Positions 8,469 through 15,993 of a stretch of 64,000 nt of DNA are shown here, one piece after another (the stretch's first letter is position 1; every line of letters begins with the position of its first letter). The notes below the pieces were generated by a model, which saw only the letters and a list, made by a program, of their open reading frames with translations, was not told the origin of the DNA and did no database searches. The DNA is taken from positions 1 to 64,000 of the forward strand of contig NZ_LQOX01000147.1 of NCBI RefSeq assembly GCF_002102175.1, in the 5' to 3' direction. A program made the translations under genes and the position numbers. The DNA comes from Mycobacterium gastri. GTDB lineage: Bacteria > Actinomycetota > Actinomycetes > Mycobacteriales > Mycobacteriaceae.

Positions 8469-8771
8469 ATGAGGAAGAAGGTCAGGAAACAAAAGGTGGC
8501 AATCGCTGCGGCGACGATCGCGATCGCAGCCGGTTTAGGGGTGGGCGGTGCGGCTGATGCCCAGGCGCGGCCAGCGCCCCTCCCGACTGACCCGTGGTGC
8601 CCCGGGTGGTTCTGGAACCCCGTTTGGGGGCCCAATTGGGATTGGGACCACTGCCATGACTCGTACCGCGGCGGCGGACACGGCGGCGGCGGACACGGCG
8701 GCGGATACGGCGGCGGCGGACACGGCGGCGGCGGATACGGCGGCGGCGGACACGGCGGCGGCGGACACTAG
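8469..8771 (+). CDS. Secreted Gly/His-rich small protein
   Basis: A 100-residue protein. A basic N-terminus (MRKKVRKQK) is followed by a hydrophobic helix and an AQA/ARP signal-peptidase site near residue 33. The mature chain has a short Trp/Pro-rich region (WCPGWFWNPVWG, with two Cys overall) and a tail of tandem GGGH-type units built on a GGCGGC-rich DNA repeat. No family function is known to me. Repeated GGGH segments resemble metal-binding octarepeat-like sequences, and the gene lies in a copper-motif island, so extracytoplasmic copper or zinc binding is a testable idea, not a conclusion. The repeat length is likely to vary between strains because the DNA is a simple repeat. Confidence 0.65.
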   Translation: MRKKVRKQKVAIAAATIAIAAGLGVGGAADAQARPAPLPTDPWCPGWFWNPVWGPNWDWDHCHDSYRGGGHGGGGHGGGYGGGGHGGGGYGGGGHGGGGH

Positions 8772-8907
8772 TGCAGCGTGGTGGCTGCCTGGCAGCCTGA
8801 GGGCTGAATCCCGGTCAGCCGCGGTAGTGGTCTTCGCCGCCCGGGGCATTGTTCCCGGCGCGGCTACCCCATAGGGGGGCGAACGTCAACGCTGAGGAGG
8901 CGGTCCG

Positions 8908-10224
8908 TCAGCCGGTCCCTGTGACTAACCAGCGACCGGAGAGGGTGCGAACGCCGACCAGGACAAGTCGGAGCGCCGTAAATGTGGCGAGACCGGACCA
9001 GATTCCTGCCAGCCCCCAGCCGAATACGAGCGACAACCAGATCAGCGGCAAGAAACCTACTGATGCGCCTATCACGGTGACGTTGCGCAGGAACCTCGCG
9101 TCTCCCGCGCCGAGGAGCACCCCGTCCAGACCCCAGACGATCCCGGCGATGGGAAGCTGGCCGGCCAGAAACCACCAGGGCACCTGGATCATCGCCAGCA
9201 CCGACTGGTCGTCGGTGAACAGCTCGGGCACCACGGGCGCCCCAACGGCGAGTAGCAGCGCCAGCGCCGAGGCTGTCAGCAGTGAGAACGCCGTAATGCG
9301 CCCCGCCACCGACTTGGCGTTCGCGGTATTGCCAGCCCCCAGCGCGGCTCCGACCAGCGCCTGTGCCGCGATGGCCAGCGAATCAAGCACCAGCGCGAAG
9401 AAATTCCATAACTGCACCACCACTTGATGCGCGGCGACCGCCGCGGCCCCGAACCTGGCGGCTACCGCCGCGGCCGAGACGAAACAAACTTGGAAAGCGA
9501 CGATGCGGACGAACAGATCGCGGCCCAGCACCAGCTGCGCCCTTAGCACCGCACGGTCGACGTGCAATGAGATCTGTTCGGCCAGCAGCGCCCTGCAAAA
9601 CAGCAGTGCGGCCAGCCACTGCCCGGCCAGGTTTGCCGCCGCTGAGCCGGGCAGCTCCAGGCGCGGCAGACCCAGCCATCCGTAGACCAATAGCGGGCAC
9701 AGCAGCGCCGATAGCCCAAAGCCCGCGACGACATAGCGCAGGGGACGCACAGTGTCCTGCACCCCGCGCATCCACCCGTTCCCCGCCAGCGAGACGAGAA
9801 TCGCCGGCGCGCCCAAAATCGCGATTCGCAGCCAACGCAACGCCGCCTCGGCGATATCACCGCGGGAGGCGATCACCGACACCAGCGGCAGGCCGGCAGC
9901 TTCCACCACGATGGTGATCACCGAGCCGATGGCCAGCGCTAGCCATGTCGCCTGTGTCCCTTCGTTGACGGCCGCCGCACGATCGCCGGAGCCGAAGAAC
10001 CGTGCTGCTCGCGCCGTGGTTCCGTAGGACAGGAACGTCAACTGCGACTCGCTGAGCACCAGTCCGCCAATGGCCAAACCCGCCAGCGGAAGCGCGCCCA
10101 GATGCCCGACCACCGCGGTGTCAAACAGCAGATAGAGCGGCTCGGCGGCCAGCACGCCTAGTGTGGGCAGCGTCAGCGCCGCGATCTGTCGCCCACCGGC
10201 ACCGGGCCGGGATTTGTCAGTCAA
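8908..10224 (-). CDS. MATE family multidrug/toxic-compound exporter (DinF-like)
   Basis: A 438-residue membrane protein with about twelve hydrophobic segments in the two-halves pattern of MATE transporters. Conserved features include the N-terminal LTLPTLGVLAAEPLYLLFDTAVVGHLG and the second-half GLDGVLLGAGDARFLRN. MATE proteins exchange H+ or Na+ for organic cations or metabolites; the DinF subgroup is the closest by eye. Mtb has one DinF homologue (Rv2836c) in an unrelated housekeeping context, so this copy next to biosynthetic-looking genes could be a dedicated exporter for their product (inference) or a relocated housekeeping copy. It is transcribed in the same direction as the upstream kinase with a gap of 132 bp. 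Confidence 0.85.
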   Translation of the reverse strand: MTDKSRPGAGGRQIAALTLPTLGVLAAEPLYLLFDTAVVGHLGALPLAGLAIGGLVLSESQLTFLSYGTTARAARFFGSGDRAAAVNEGTQATWLALAIGSVITIVVEAAGLPLVSVIASRGDIAEAALRWLRIAILGAPAILVSLAGNGWMRGVQDTVRPLRYVVAGFGLSALLCPLLVYGWLGLPRLELPGSAAANLAGQWLAALLFCRALLAEQISLHVDRAVLRAQLVLGRDLFVRIVAFQVCFVSAAAVAARFGAAAVAAHQVVVQLWNFFALVLDSLAIAAQALVGAALGAGNTANAKSVAGRITAFSLLTASALALLLAVGAPVVPELFTDDQSVLAMIQVPWWFLAGQLPIAGIVWGLDGVLLGAGDARFLRNVTVIGASVGFLPLIWLSLVFGWGLAGIWSGLATFTALRLVLVGVRTLSGRWLVTGTG

Positions 10225-10356
10225 CGCTGGTCAGCCTCGTCGGAAGTCCTCGGCTTGCTCTTGCCCGATGCGCCTGTCGGCGCGCAATGCGCTGACGACC
10301 GCGACGCAAAGCCGCACACAGCTGCCGCGCAGCACTTGTCCCAGGCTATTTGACAG

Positions 10357-12348
10357 CTAATCGCCGGTACGGTCGAATTTTTCGTCGAAATGTGCGCTGT
10401 GGGTGCAGGCCCCAGTCTGTTCGTGATGACCGCGCCCGGCGAGCAGCGTAATCGGGTCCTGCGGTGGTTGGGGCAGCGAAAACTCCGCGGTTTCCTTGAC
10501 CGGCGCCGTGCCCCCGTTGGCGCACTTTCCGTCCGCCCCACTGGACCAGGTCCAGCTCCCGCTGCTGAATACGAGTGGCTTCGAACTATCGGGCAGCGCG
10601 TGGAAAAAGCTCATGCAGCGATCACCTGTGCGAAGACAATCGGTACGAACAACCCAGTCGTACACGTTCGGTTTCATCCCCGCCTCTTCCCAGGTGATCG
10701 TGTCGCGGTACCGGCCGTGCAGCGCCTCGGCCGGCGACACCACCCGCGGCGGCTGGCTCGCCGGGTCGGCAACGCTATTGACGTCGACGTCTCCGGTGCG
10801 GGTGAAGGTCACCGGCGTTCTTGTCGCGCAGCCGTTGGCGCTGGTCTTGCTGACTTCACCGGTCAGCGTGCTGTCCGGACGCGGCTGCAAGGTCATCACC
10901 ACCCAGAATTCGGAGGGAGCGTCACGGCATGTGTCGGTGCTGAGGCCCACGGCCAACCAGCGTCCGCCGACATCGTCGAAAACCATCGCCGACAGCGCTG
11001 TGGTTTCGCCACTAATGCGTGACGCCGTCGCCAGGCACCCGGTGGGGCGGCATACCGAGCGCACGCCCCACGTGGTTGTCGACGGCTTCGAACCGGCGAC
11101 AGGCCCGCCGTCGAGGCCAGGCCCGAGGGCCTGTCCATAGTCGCCTTTGTATGTCCCGGTGAAGGGTCCTCCGGGGGGACCCGCGCTGCTCGCCGCCCCG
11201 GCACTCGGCGGCGCCGAGGCGGAAGGATGCTCGTGCCCGGCAAGTTTGACGATCGCGAAGATGCCGCCACCCCCGATCAGCAACGCAACGGCCACCAAAG
11301 CGCCAACCAAGAGGTGGGTGCGCCGCTCCCGTCGCTTGCCGGCCGGTGGCGGTGACGGTGCTGGTAACGATGGTGGTAATGGTGGTGGTAACGGTGGTGA
11401 TGACGGTGGCAGCGGCCGGACGGGCGCATAGCCTGCGCCTGCCATTTGGGTGTCTTGGGCGTTTGGCCCGAGGATCGGTTGTGGCCCGAACCGGGTAGGG
11501 GCGGTGCCCCAATCCAACGCGCGGTGCAGCTGAGCAGCGAAGTCCTGGCAGCGGGCGAATCGCTCGGCCGGTTTCTTGGCCATCGCTGTGGCGAACACCG
11601 GCTCCAGCGGCGCCAATTCGGGGCGGTGTTGGCCGATCGGTGGCGGCGGGGCCATCACATGCTTGGTGATGACGACCGCGGCGCTGGGATAGTCAAAGGG
11701 CTGCCCGCCGGTGAGCAAGTGAAAAGCACTGCAGGCCAACGCATACTGATCTGCGCGGCCGTCGATGGGCTCACCCATCAGCTGTTCGGGCGCGGCATAG
11801 GCAATTGTGCCCATGGAAACGTTGGTGGCGGTCAGACCCGCAGTGTCATCGACAGACCGGGCGATGCCGAAGTCGGCCAAAAATATCCGTTGTGCTTCCG
11901 AACCCAGGTCGGCGATCAGGATGTTCGAGGGTTTGACGTCACGATGCAACAGACCGCGCTGGTGCGCGTAATCCAGGGCCGCCGCCACGGCGGTGACGAT
12001 CTGCATGGCCAGGATTACCGGCATCCCGCTGGGATAGCGCTCGCGCAACAGTCTCGCCGCGTCAGTGCCAGCGACAAAGTCCATCGAAATCCAGAACTGG
12101 CCACCGAACTCGCCCCGGTCGTGGATGCCGACAATGTTGGGATGCGAAAGGGTGGCGGCGATGTCGGCTTCGCGCACAAACCTGGCCCGGTATTGCGGGT
12201 CAGCGGTGAGCTGCGGCGAGAGCACCTTCAGGGCATCTTGGCGCGGCAACCGCGGATGCTGGGCCAGATATACCGTGCCCATCGCGCCCGCACCGAGCAC
12301 CCGCAGAATGGTGTATCCCGCAAAAACCTCACCGACCGCCATTGGCAT
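10357..12348 (-). CDS. Receptor-type Ser/Thr protein kinase (PknF/PknJ-like)
   Basis: A 663-residue Hanks-type kinase. The kinase domain (about 8-275) has a glycine loop GAGAMG, catalytic lysine K41 (ALKVL), HRDVKPSN with D137 and DFG with D159, so all catalytic residues are present. A Pro-rich juxtamembrane stretch (about 310-340), a single transmembrane helix (about 347-370) and an extracytoplasmic domain of about 290 residues follow. That domain contains eight cysteines and a GTYKGDYG motif, suggesting disulphide-stabilised repeats; similar sensor domains occur on mycobacterial PknF/PknJ-like kinases. The ATG at 12348 is preferred because TATTAT (12360-12355 on the minus strand) sits exactly 6 nt upstream, giving a leaderless start; a TTG at 12354 is also open. 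Ligand and substrates are unknown. Confidence 0.85.
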   Translation of the reverse strand: MPMAVGEVFAGYTILRVLGAGAMGTVYLAQHPRLPRQDALKVLSPQLTADPQYRARFVREADIAATLSHPNIVGIHDRGEFGGQFWISMDFVAGTDAARLLRERYPSGMPVILAMQIVTAVAAALDYAHQRGLLHRDVKPSNILIADLGSEAQRIFLADFGIARSVDDTAGLTATNVSMGTIAYAAPEQLMGEPIDGRADQYALACSAFHLLTGGQPFDYPSAAVVITKHVMAPPPPIGQHRPELAPLEPVFATAMAKKPAERFARCQDFAAQLHRALDWGTAPTRFGPQPILGPNAQDTQMAGAGYAPVRPLPPSSPPLPPPLPPSLPAPSPPPAGKRRERRTHLLVGALVAVALLIGGGGIFAIVKLAGHEHPSASAPPSAGAASSAGPPGGPFTGTYKGDYGQALGPGLDGGPVAGSKPSTTTWGVRSVCRPTGCLATASRISGETTALSAMVFDDVGGRWLAVGLSTDTCRDAPSEFWVVMTLQPRPDSTLTGEVSKTSANGCATRTPVTFTRTGDVDVNSVADPASQPPRVVSPAEALHGRYRDTITWEEAGMKPNVYDWVVRTDCLRTGDRCMSFFHALPDSSKPLVFSSGSWTWSSGADGKCANGGTAPVKETAEFSLPQPPQDPITLLAGRGHHEQTGACTHSAHFDEKFDRTGD

Positions 12349-12354
12349 GGGCAA

Positions 12355-12360
12355 ATAATA
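12355..12360 (-). promoter_or_regulatory. -10 element of leaderless kinase promoter
   Basis: TATTAT on the minus strand, followed by TTGCCC and then the ATG at 12348. The spacing puts the transcription start at or within 1 nt of the start codon. Confidence 0.5.
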
Positions 12361-12375
12361 GGTCCGCGCGGCCAG

Positions 12376-12715
12376 TTAGTCCCGGAAGCGGGCGTCAAAG
12401 CGGCGGTATCCGATACCGGGCAGTGAAGCCGGCTTTGTCGTGTTCCTCGCGACGGCACCAGGATGGCCGGCGGCCGTCGGGGTGGCAACGCCGGTGAAAG
12501 CCGGACCTCGGTGGGCACCACCGGATACCCGCGATATTCGCCGTGGCCGGAAAGACACCGTCCATATCGTTGCGGATCGCGATGCCATGCCAATGCACCG
12601 ACGTCGGACCGCTCAGCCGGTTTTGACCGTAATCGCCAGCTCATCGCCGATCGGAGTGGCCGGCCAGTTCGTCCGCCCGAAGGGATACTTGTTAATGACA
12701 ATCATGTTCATTAAA
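12376..12715 (-). pseudogene. Decayed multicopper oxidase (mmcO-like) remnant
   Basis: Minus-strand fragments in different frames match the Mtb periplasmic multicopper oxidase MmcO (Rv0846c). One frame gives IGDELAITVKTG then a stop; a shifted frame gives GPTSVHWHGIAIRNDMDG followed by PATANI, the type 2/3 copper-ligand HWHG motif and its conserved surroundings. A third frame gives GYPVVPTEV, which in MmcO lies some 160 residues further on, so a large internal deletion has occurred. The N-terminal signal region and the C-terminal HPIHLHGH and HCHN copper motifs are gone. MmcO oxidises Cu(I) and is part of the RicR regulon next to lpqS in Mtb, which agrees with the LpqS-like genes in this island. 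Clearly non-functional. Confidence 0.8.
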
Positions 12716-12928
12716 GTCGGAGTTCGGTCGGATTCATGTGCAGGAGCGGCAGCAAGTGTCACGTCGAGCGATAGAAGTCCTGGCCACCGCCAACGCGGAT
12801 AGCGCGGTGCTCACCCAGGGCGGGGAGGGGCTGGGTCCCAGTGCGGTCGCGGTGGCTGAGTCGCGAACCGGCCTCTTGAACAAGGACGGGCAGGCCTTGG
12901 CGTCACATCAGAGCCCCCGCGGTGCGCC

Positions 12929-14458
12929 GTGATCGTCCCGCTGTGGATGGCATTGCCGCCGGAAGTGCACTCGACGTTGCTGAGCAGCGGCCCGGGTCCT
13001 GGCCCGTTGTCGGAGGCCGCGGCGGCATGGTCGTCGCTGAGCGCCGAATATGCTTCTGCCGCAGAAGAACTCGCGGCGGTGTTGGGCGCGGTACAGGTCG
13101 GCGCTTGGGATGGCCCCAGCGCCGAGCAGTATGTCGCCGCGCATCTGCCGTACCTGCTGTGGTTGGCGCAGGCCAGTGCCACCGGCGCGCAGACGGCAGC
13201 CCAGCATGACACGGTGGCAACCGCCTACACCACGGCACTGGCGGCCATGCCGACTCTTGCCGAGCTGGCCGCCAACCATGCCATGCACGCGGTTTTGGTG
13301 GCAACCAACTTCTTCGGGATCAACACCATCCCGATCGCCCTCAACGAGGCCGCCTATCTGCGGATGTGGATCCAGGCCGCCACCACAATGAGCACCTATC
13401 AAGCAATCGCCGGCGCGGCGGTGGCGGCGGTATCGCGCGTCTCGCCAGTGCCGCAGATCCTGAAATCCGACAGCACCAGCGGCAGCGACGGCTGCAACCT
13501 CGGCACCCGAACAGATCCATGGACCGGAGAACCCGAGGTGGTTCTTTGCCCGACCGACCCACAGTTCTATTTGGGCTGGGCGTCCGAACTTAGTGAGCAG
13601 CTGCCAGGGCTTTGGAACACCCTGTTGACGAATCCAGCGCAGGTGCCAACCTTTCTTGCCGTGATGGAAGCCGATTTCATGTTCCATGTGCAGGTGGTTG
13701 TCACCTACCTGATTCAATCTCCGCAGTTGTTGTCGGTCGGCCTTGGCCTGGCGATCGCGAATCTGGGCGCGGTCAGCGGCCTGGCAGCAGGGAGCGGCCT
13801 AGCCGGCCTGGCCGCGATACCTACCGGGGGCGCAGCCGCCGAACCTATCCCGGTCGCGGCCGAGCCGAAGTTGGCGACCATCGGGCTCGCCCCGACTGCA
13901 TCGAGTGTCGTGAGCCCCGGCTCGGCTCCCGCTTCCAGTGCGGTGCCCGCGCACACACCAACCGCCACTCCGGCCGGCCCGCCGCCGCCGGTCGCGGGTG
14001 TCGCGGGGTTCGGCTACCCCTACCTGGCCGGCGGCCCCGGCATTGGGTCTGACTCGCGGATGAGCACCAGTGCCAGCTCCGGCGCCAAGAAGGAGGCGCC
14101 GGAGCCCGATACCGCCGCGGCCCCGGCGGCAGCCCGGGAGCAGGCGCGAGCACGGCGGCGCCGGCGCGCGACGCTGCGTGGGCATGGCGACGAGTTTATG
14201 AATATGGACGTCGAGGTCGCCCCGGACTGGGGCCGGCCGCCGGGTGGCCAAACCGTCGGCGCGGTGGTGAGCTCCGAAGACGGTGCGGCGCCGTTTGGTA
14301 GTGCCGGCATCGTTTCGCAGGACAGCATCCCCACGGCAGCGGGATTAACGACGCTAGACGATGACGGATACGGCGGCGGCCCACCGATGCCCATGGTGCC
14401 GGGCACCTGGTCCCCCGACCAGCCCGATGCGGCAGGAGGAATTGGACGGCCCAGCTGA
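12929..14458 (+). CDS. PPE family protein, PPE-PPW subfamily
   Basis: A 509-residue PPE protein. The N-terminal PPE domain (about 1-170) starts WMALPPEVHS, includes the helix-turn motif GAWDGPSA (WxG) and the PPE tip region NFFGINTIPIALNE. The C-terminus has the PPE-PPW features: GFGYPYLAGG, a basic run (RRRRRATLRGHGDEFMNMDV) and DWGRPP. PPE proteins are exported by type VII systems, usually with a PE partner; none is adjacent here. The GTG at 12929 is chosen because PPE-PPW proteins start a few residues before WMxxPPE; ATG at 12947 would cut this. The gene lies between the multicopper oxidase remnant and the second LpqS-like gene. Confidence 0.9.
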   Translation: MIVPLWMALPPEVHSTLLSSGPGPGPLSEAAAAWSSLSAEYASAAEELAAVLGAVQVGAWDGPSAEQYVAAHLPYLLWLAQASATGAQTAAQHDTVATAYTTALAAMPTLAELAANHAMHAVLVATNFFGINTIPIALNEAAYLRMWIQAATTMSTYQAIAGAAVAAVSRVSPVPQILKSDSTSGSDGCNLGTRTDPWTGEPEVVLCPTDPQFYLGWASELSEQLPGLWNTLLTNPAQVPTFLAVMEADFMFHVQVVVTYLIQSPQLLSVGLGLAIANLGAVSGLAAGSGLAGLAAIPTGGAAAEPIPVAAEPKLATIGLAPTASSVVSPGSAPASSAVPAHTPTATPAGPPPPVAGVAGFGYPYLAGGPGIGSDSRMSTSASSGAKKEAPEPDTAAAPAAAREQARARRRRRATLRGHGDEFMNMDVEVAPDWGRPPGGQTVGAVVSSEDGAAPFGSAGIVSQDSIPTAAGLTTLDDDGYGGGPPMPMVPGTWSPDQPDAAGGIGRPS

Positions 14459-14777
14459 TGCTCCAGATCTATTGCCCGGCAACTGATTTGGAACGCTGCG
14501 ACTATCCGGCTTTGGACGCGGGCACCCTGTAGCAGTCGGCCGGCCACTCGGCGCCCGGCGCTAGCTAGCGTGGTCTTGATTGGGCTTCACGACAAACGGA
14601 GCCGTGGGCAGCAACGGTCTTGTCAATAGCCGGGTCGTCGGACCAGAAGACTTGACCAACACGTCTCTCCGCGCCAACGGATCCGGCTTGCGATCGTTGG
14701 CCATCGAAGCGGGCTCGTCGTAGAAACGTCACCGAAATGCTGCGCTCGAAGTCGTTGGGTTGCGGCACCCGGTGGTG
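14459..14777. other. Intergenic; promoter of LpqS-like gene at its end
   Basis: No recognisable gene. The end of the stretch carries TTGGGT (14755-14760) spaced 17 bp from the TACCCT -10 inside the copper box at 14778. Open frames on either strand have no recognisable protein features. Confidence 0.35.
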
Positions 14778-14792
14778 TACCCTGGGCGGGTA
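14778..14792 (+). promoter_or_regulatory. Perfect CsoR/RicR-type copper box overlapping start codon
   Basis: TACCCTGGGCGGGTA is an exact TACCC-N5-GGGTA palindrome; its last A is the A of the ATG at 14792. The first six bases TACCCT match the TANNNT -10 consensus, with TTGGGT 17 bp upstream as -35. The layout repeats that of the minus-strand LpqS-family gene at 413, down to the GGGTATGGGG sequence across the start codon. Confidence 0.65.
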
Positions 14793-15241
14793 TGGGGCAC
14801 ATCCGGTTATGGTCGGGTGTCCGAGGTGTCTCGGCATGCAGACCGCTGCGGCTGCGATTCGCTGTCGCGGTAGCGGCTGCGGTGGCGATGCTGGCGATCG
14901 TTGGCCACTGCGGGGCGGCGCGCACCGTGTCTGCGACGGCTAACGCACCGCAACCCCTTCTGTCCACATCGCTACCCGGCGCCCTCGCCGTCACTGCGGA
15001 TCAGCCGCAACTTGTCCAAGGGCTGCCGATTTGCAAGTCGTCGAAGGTATCTGCGATCGCTGCGCAGCCCCAATCGGCGGTCACCGCATTAATTGTGGTG
15101 GGCATCGTTTTGGCGGCGCTCGCCGGCAAGGGATGGCTGACTCACCTTGTGGGGCCGGCCGGTCGTAGTCCCCCGCGTGCGCCGGCCACCGTCCTCACTG
15201 GTCAAGACCTCTTGACCCGGTTCTGCTTGGCTCGCCGCTGA
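14792..15241 (+). CDS. LpqS-like membrane/exported protein, histidine-poor paralogue
   Basis: A 149-residue protein. It has a hydrophobic N-terminal segment (about 22-40), a second hydrophobic helix (VTALIVVGIVLAALAGKGW, about 91-112) and the C-terminal signature LTGQDLLTRFCLARR that defines LpqS-family proteins of the RicR copper regulon. The central region lacks the His cluster of the paralogue at 1-413; where that protein has DHPH, this one has DQPQ. The start is fixed by the copper box that runs into the ATG, implying a leaderless mRNA. Role unknown; copper-inducible expression is inferred from the operator, and loss of His ligands suggests altered or lost metal binding. Confidence 0.75.
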   Translation: MGHIRLWSGVRGVSACRPLRLRFAVAVAAAVAMLAIVGHCGAARTVSATANAPQPLLSTSLPGALAVTADQPQLVQGLPICKSSKVSAIAAQPQSAVTALIVVGIVLAALAGKGWLTHLVGPAGRSPPRAPATVLTGQDLLTRFCLARR

Positions 15242-15665
15242 CTGGTCAGCATCAGGCCGTGGTGTTATGCCACGACGGCCGGTGACAGCTGACTCACGTC
15301 CACCTCCGCGCCTCATGTCGCGGCCTCGATTAAAGCGGCGATCGCATGAATCATGTCGTGTCCAAGGACCCCCTTGGCTACATCAACCGTGCACTGCGCA
15401 GCTCGTGGCAACCGGGCCACCCGAGCGGGTACGACACCACCGGCCAACGTCGCCACCGCGAATCGCGCATCACGCCAGGACCGATCCCCACAGGGGCCGG
15501 TGGCGGCAGGTTTGCACAGGTCCAGGCGCGCGGCCTGATTGCCGTCGACCGACTCGCTGAAATCTCGAGCACTACAACGAGCCCGACGACATCGGGACTA
15601 TTCGAGCAATCGAGCAACAAACGCGTCGGCGGCAGCGGTGCCGACGTTTTCAAGGGAGGCAACCC
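15242..15665. other. Long 5' region of the PE/PPE operon
   Basis: No gene recognised. A frame at 15346-15678 is open but has no family features and overlaps the PE gene. The stretch ends in a good ribosome binding site (GGGAGGC, about 15654-15660) ahead of the PE start. Confidence 0.35.
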
Positions 15666-15965
15666 ATGTCATTTGTGACTGCACAACCGGAAGCGCTGGC
15701 GTCAGCGGCCGGCGATCTGCAGAGCATCGGTTCGGCAATCAGCGCCGGAAACGGGGCCGCAGCGGCTCCGACGACCGGCGTGGTGCCGGCGGCTACCGAC
15801 GAAGTGTCGGTGCTGACCGCGACCCAATTCGCCGCGCACGCGCAGCTCTATCAGGCGGTGGCCGCCGAGGCCACAGCCATTCATGACCAGTTTGTCGCCG
15901 CCTTGGCGACCAGTGCCGGTTCCTATGCAGCCACCGAGGCCGCCAACGCGGCCGCAACCGGCTGA
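15666..15965 (+). CDS. PE family protein
   Basis: A 99-residue protein consisting only of the PE domain: MSFVTAQPEALASAAGDLQ at the start, two long Ala-rich helices, and a YAATEAANA end carrying the YxxxE type VII secretion motif (YAATE, about residues 87-91). There is no C-terminal extension. It is immediately upstream (28 bp) of a PPE gene, the usual arrangement of a co-exported PE/PPE heterodimer, typically ESX-5 substrates in slow growers. ATG with GGGAGGC ribosome site 5-6 nt upstream. Confidence 0.92.
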   Translation: MSFVTAQPEALASAAGDLQSIGSAISAGNGAAAAPTTGVVPAATDEVSVLTATQFAAHAQLYQAVAAEATAIHDQFVAALATSAGSYAATEAANAAATG

Positions 15966-15993
15966 AGCGGCCAGTGATCGAAGGGATACGCGA

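Noticed and set aside
12228..12701. 157-codon open frame (minus) over the kinase start
   Set aside because: It only joins part of the multicopper oxidase remnant and antisense/shifted kinase sequence; the GYPVVPTEV match shows it is a relic, not a gene.
14565..14837. 90-codon minus frame overlapping the LpqS-like promoter
   Set aside because: No recognisable features; crosses the copper box and the start of the LpqS-like gene.
15425..15435. CACCCGAGCGGGTA, copper-box-like
   Set aside because: Spacer of four and a changed first arm; too weak compared with the three good sites.
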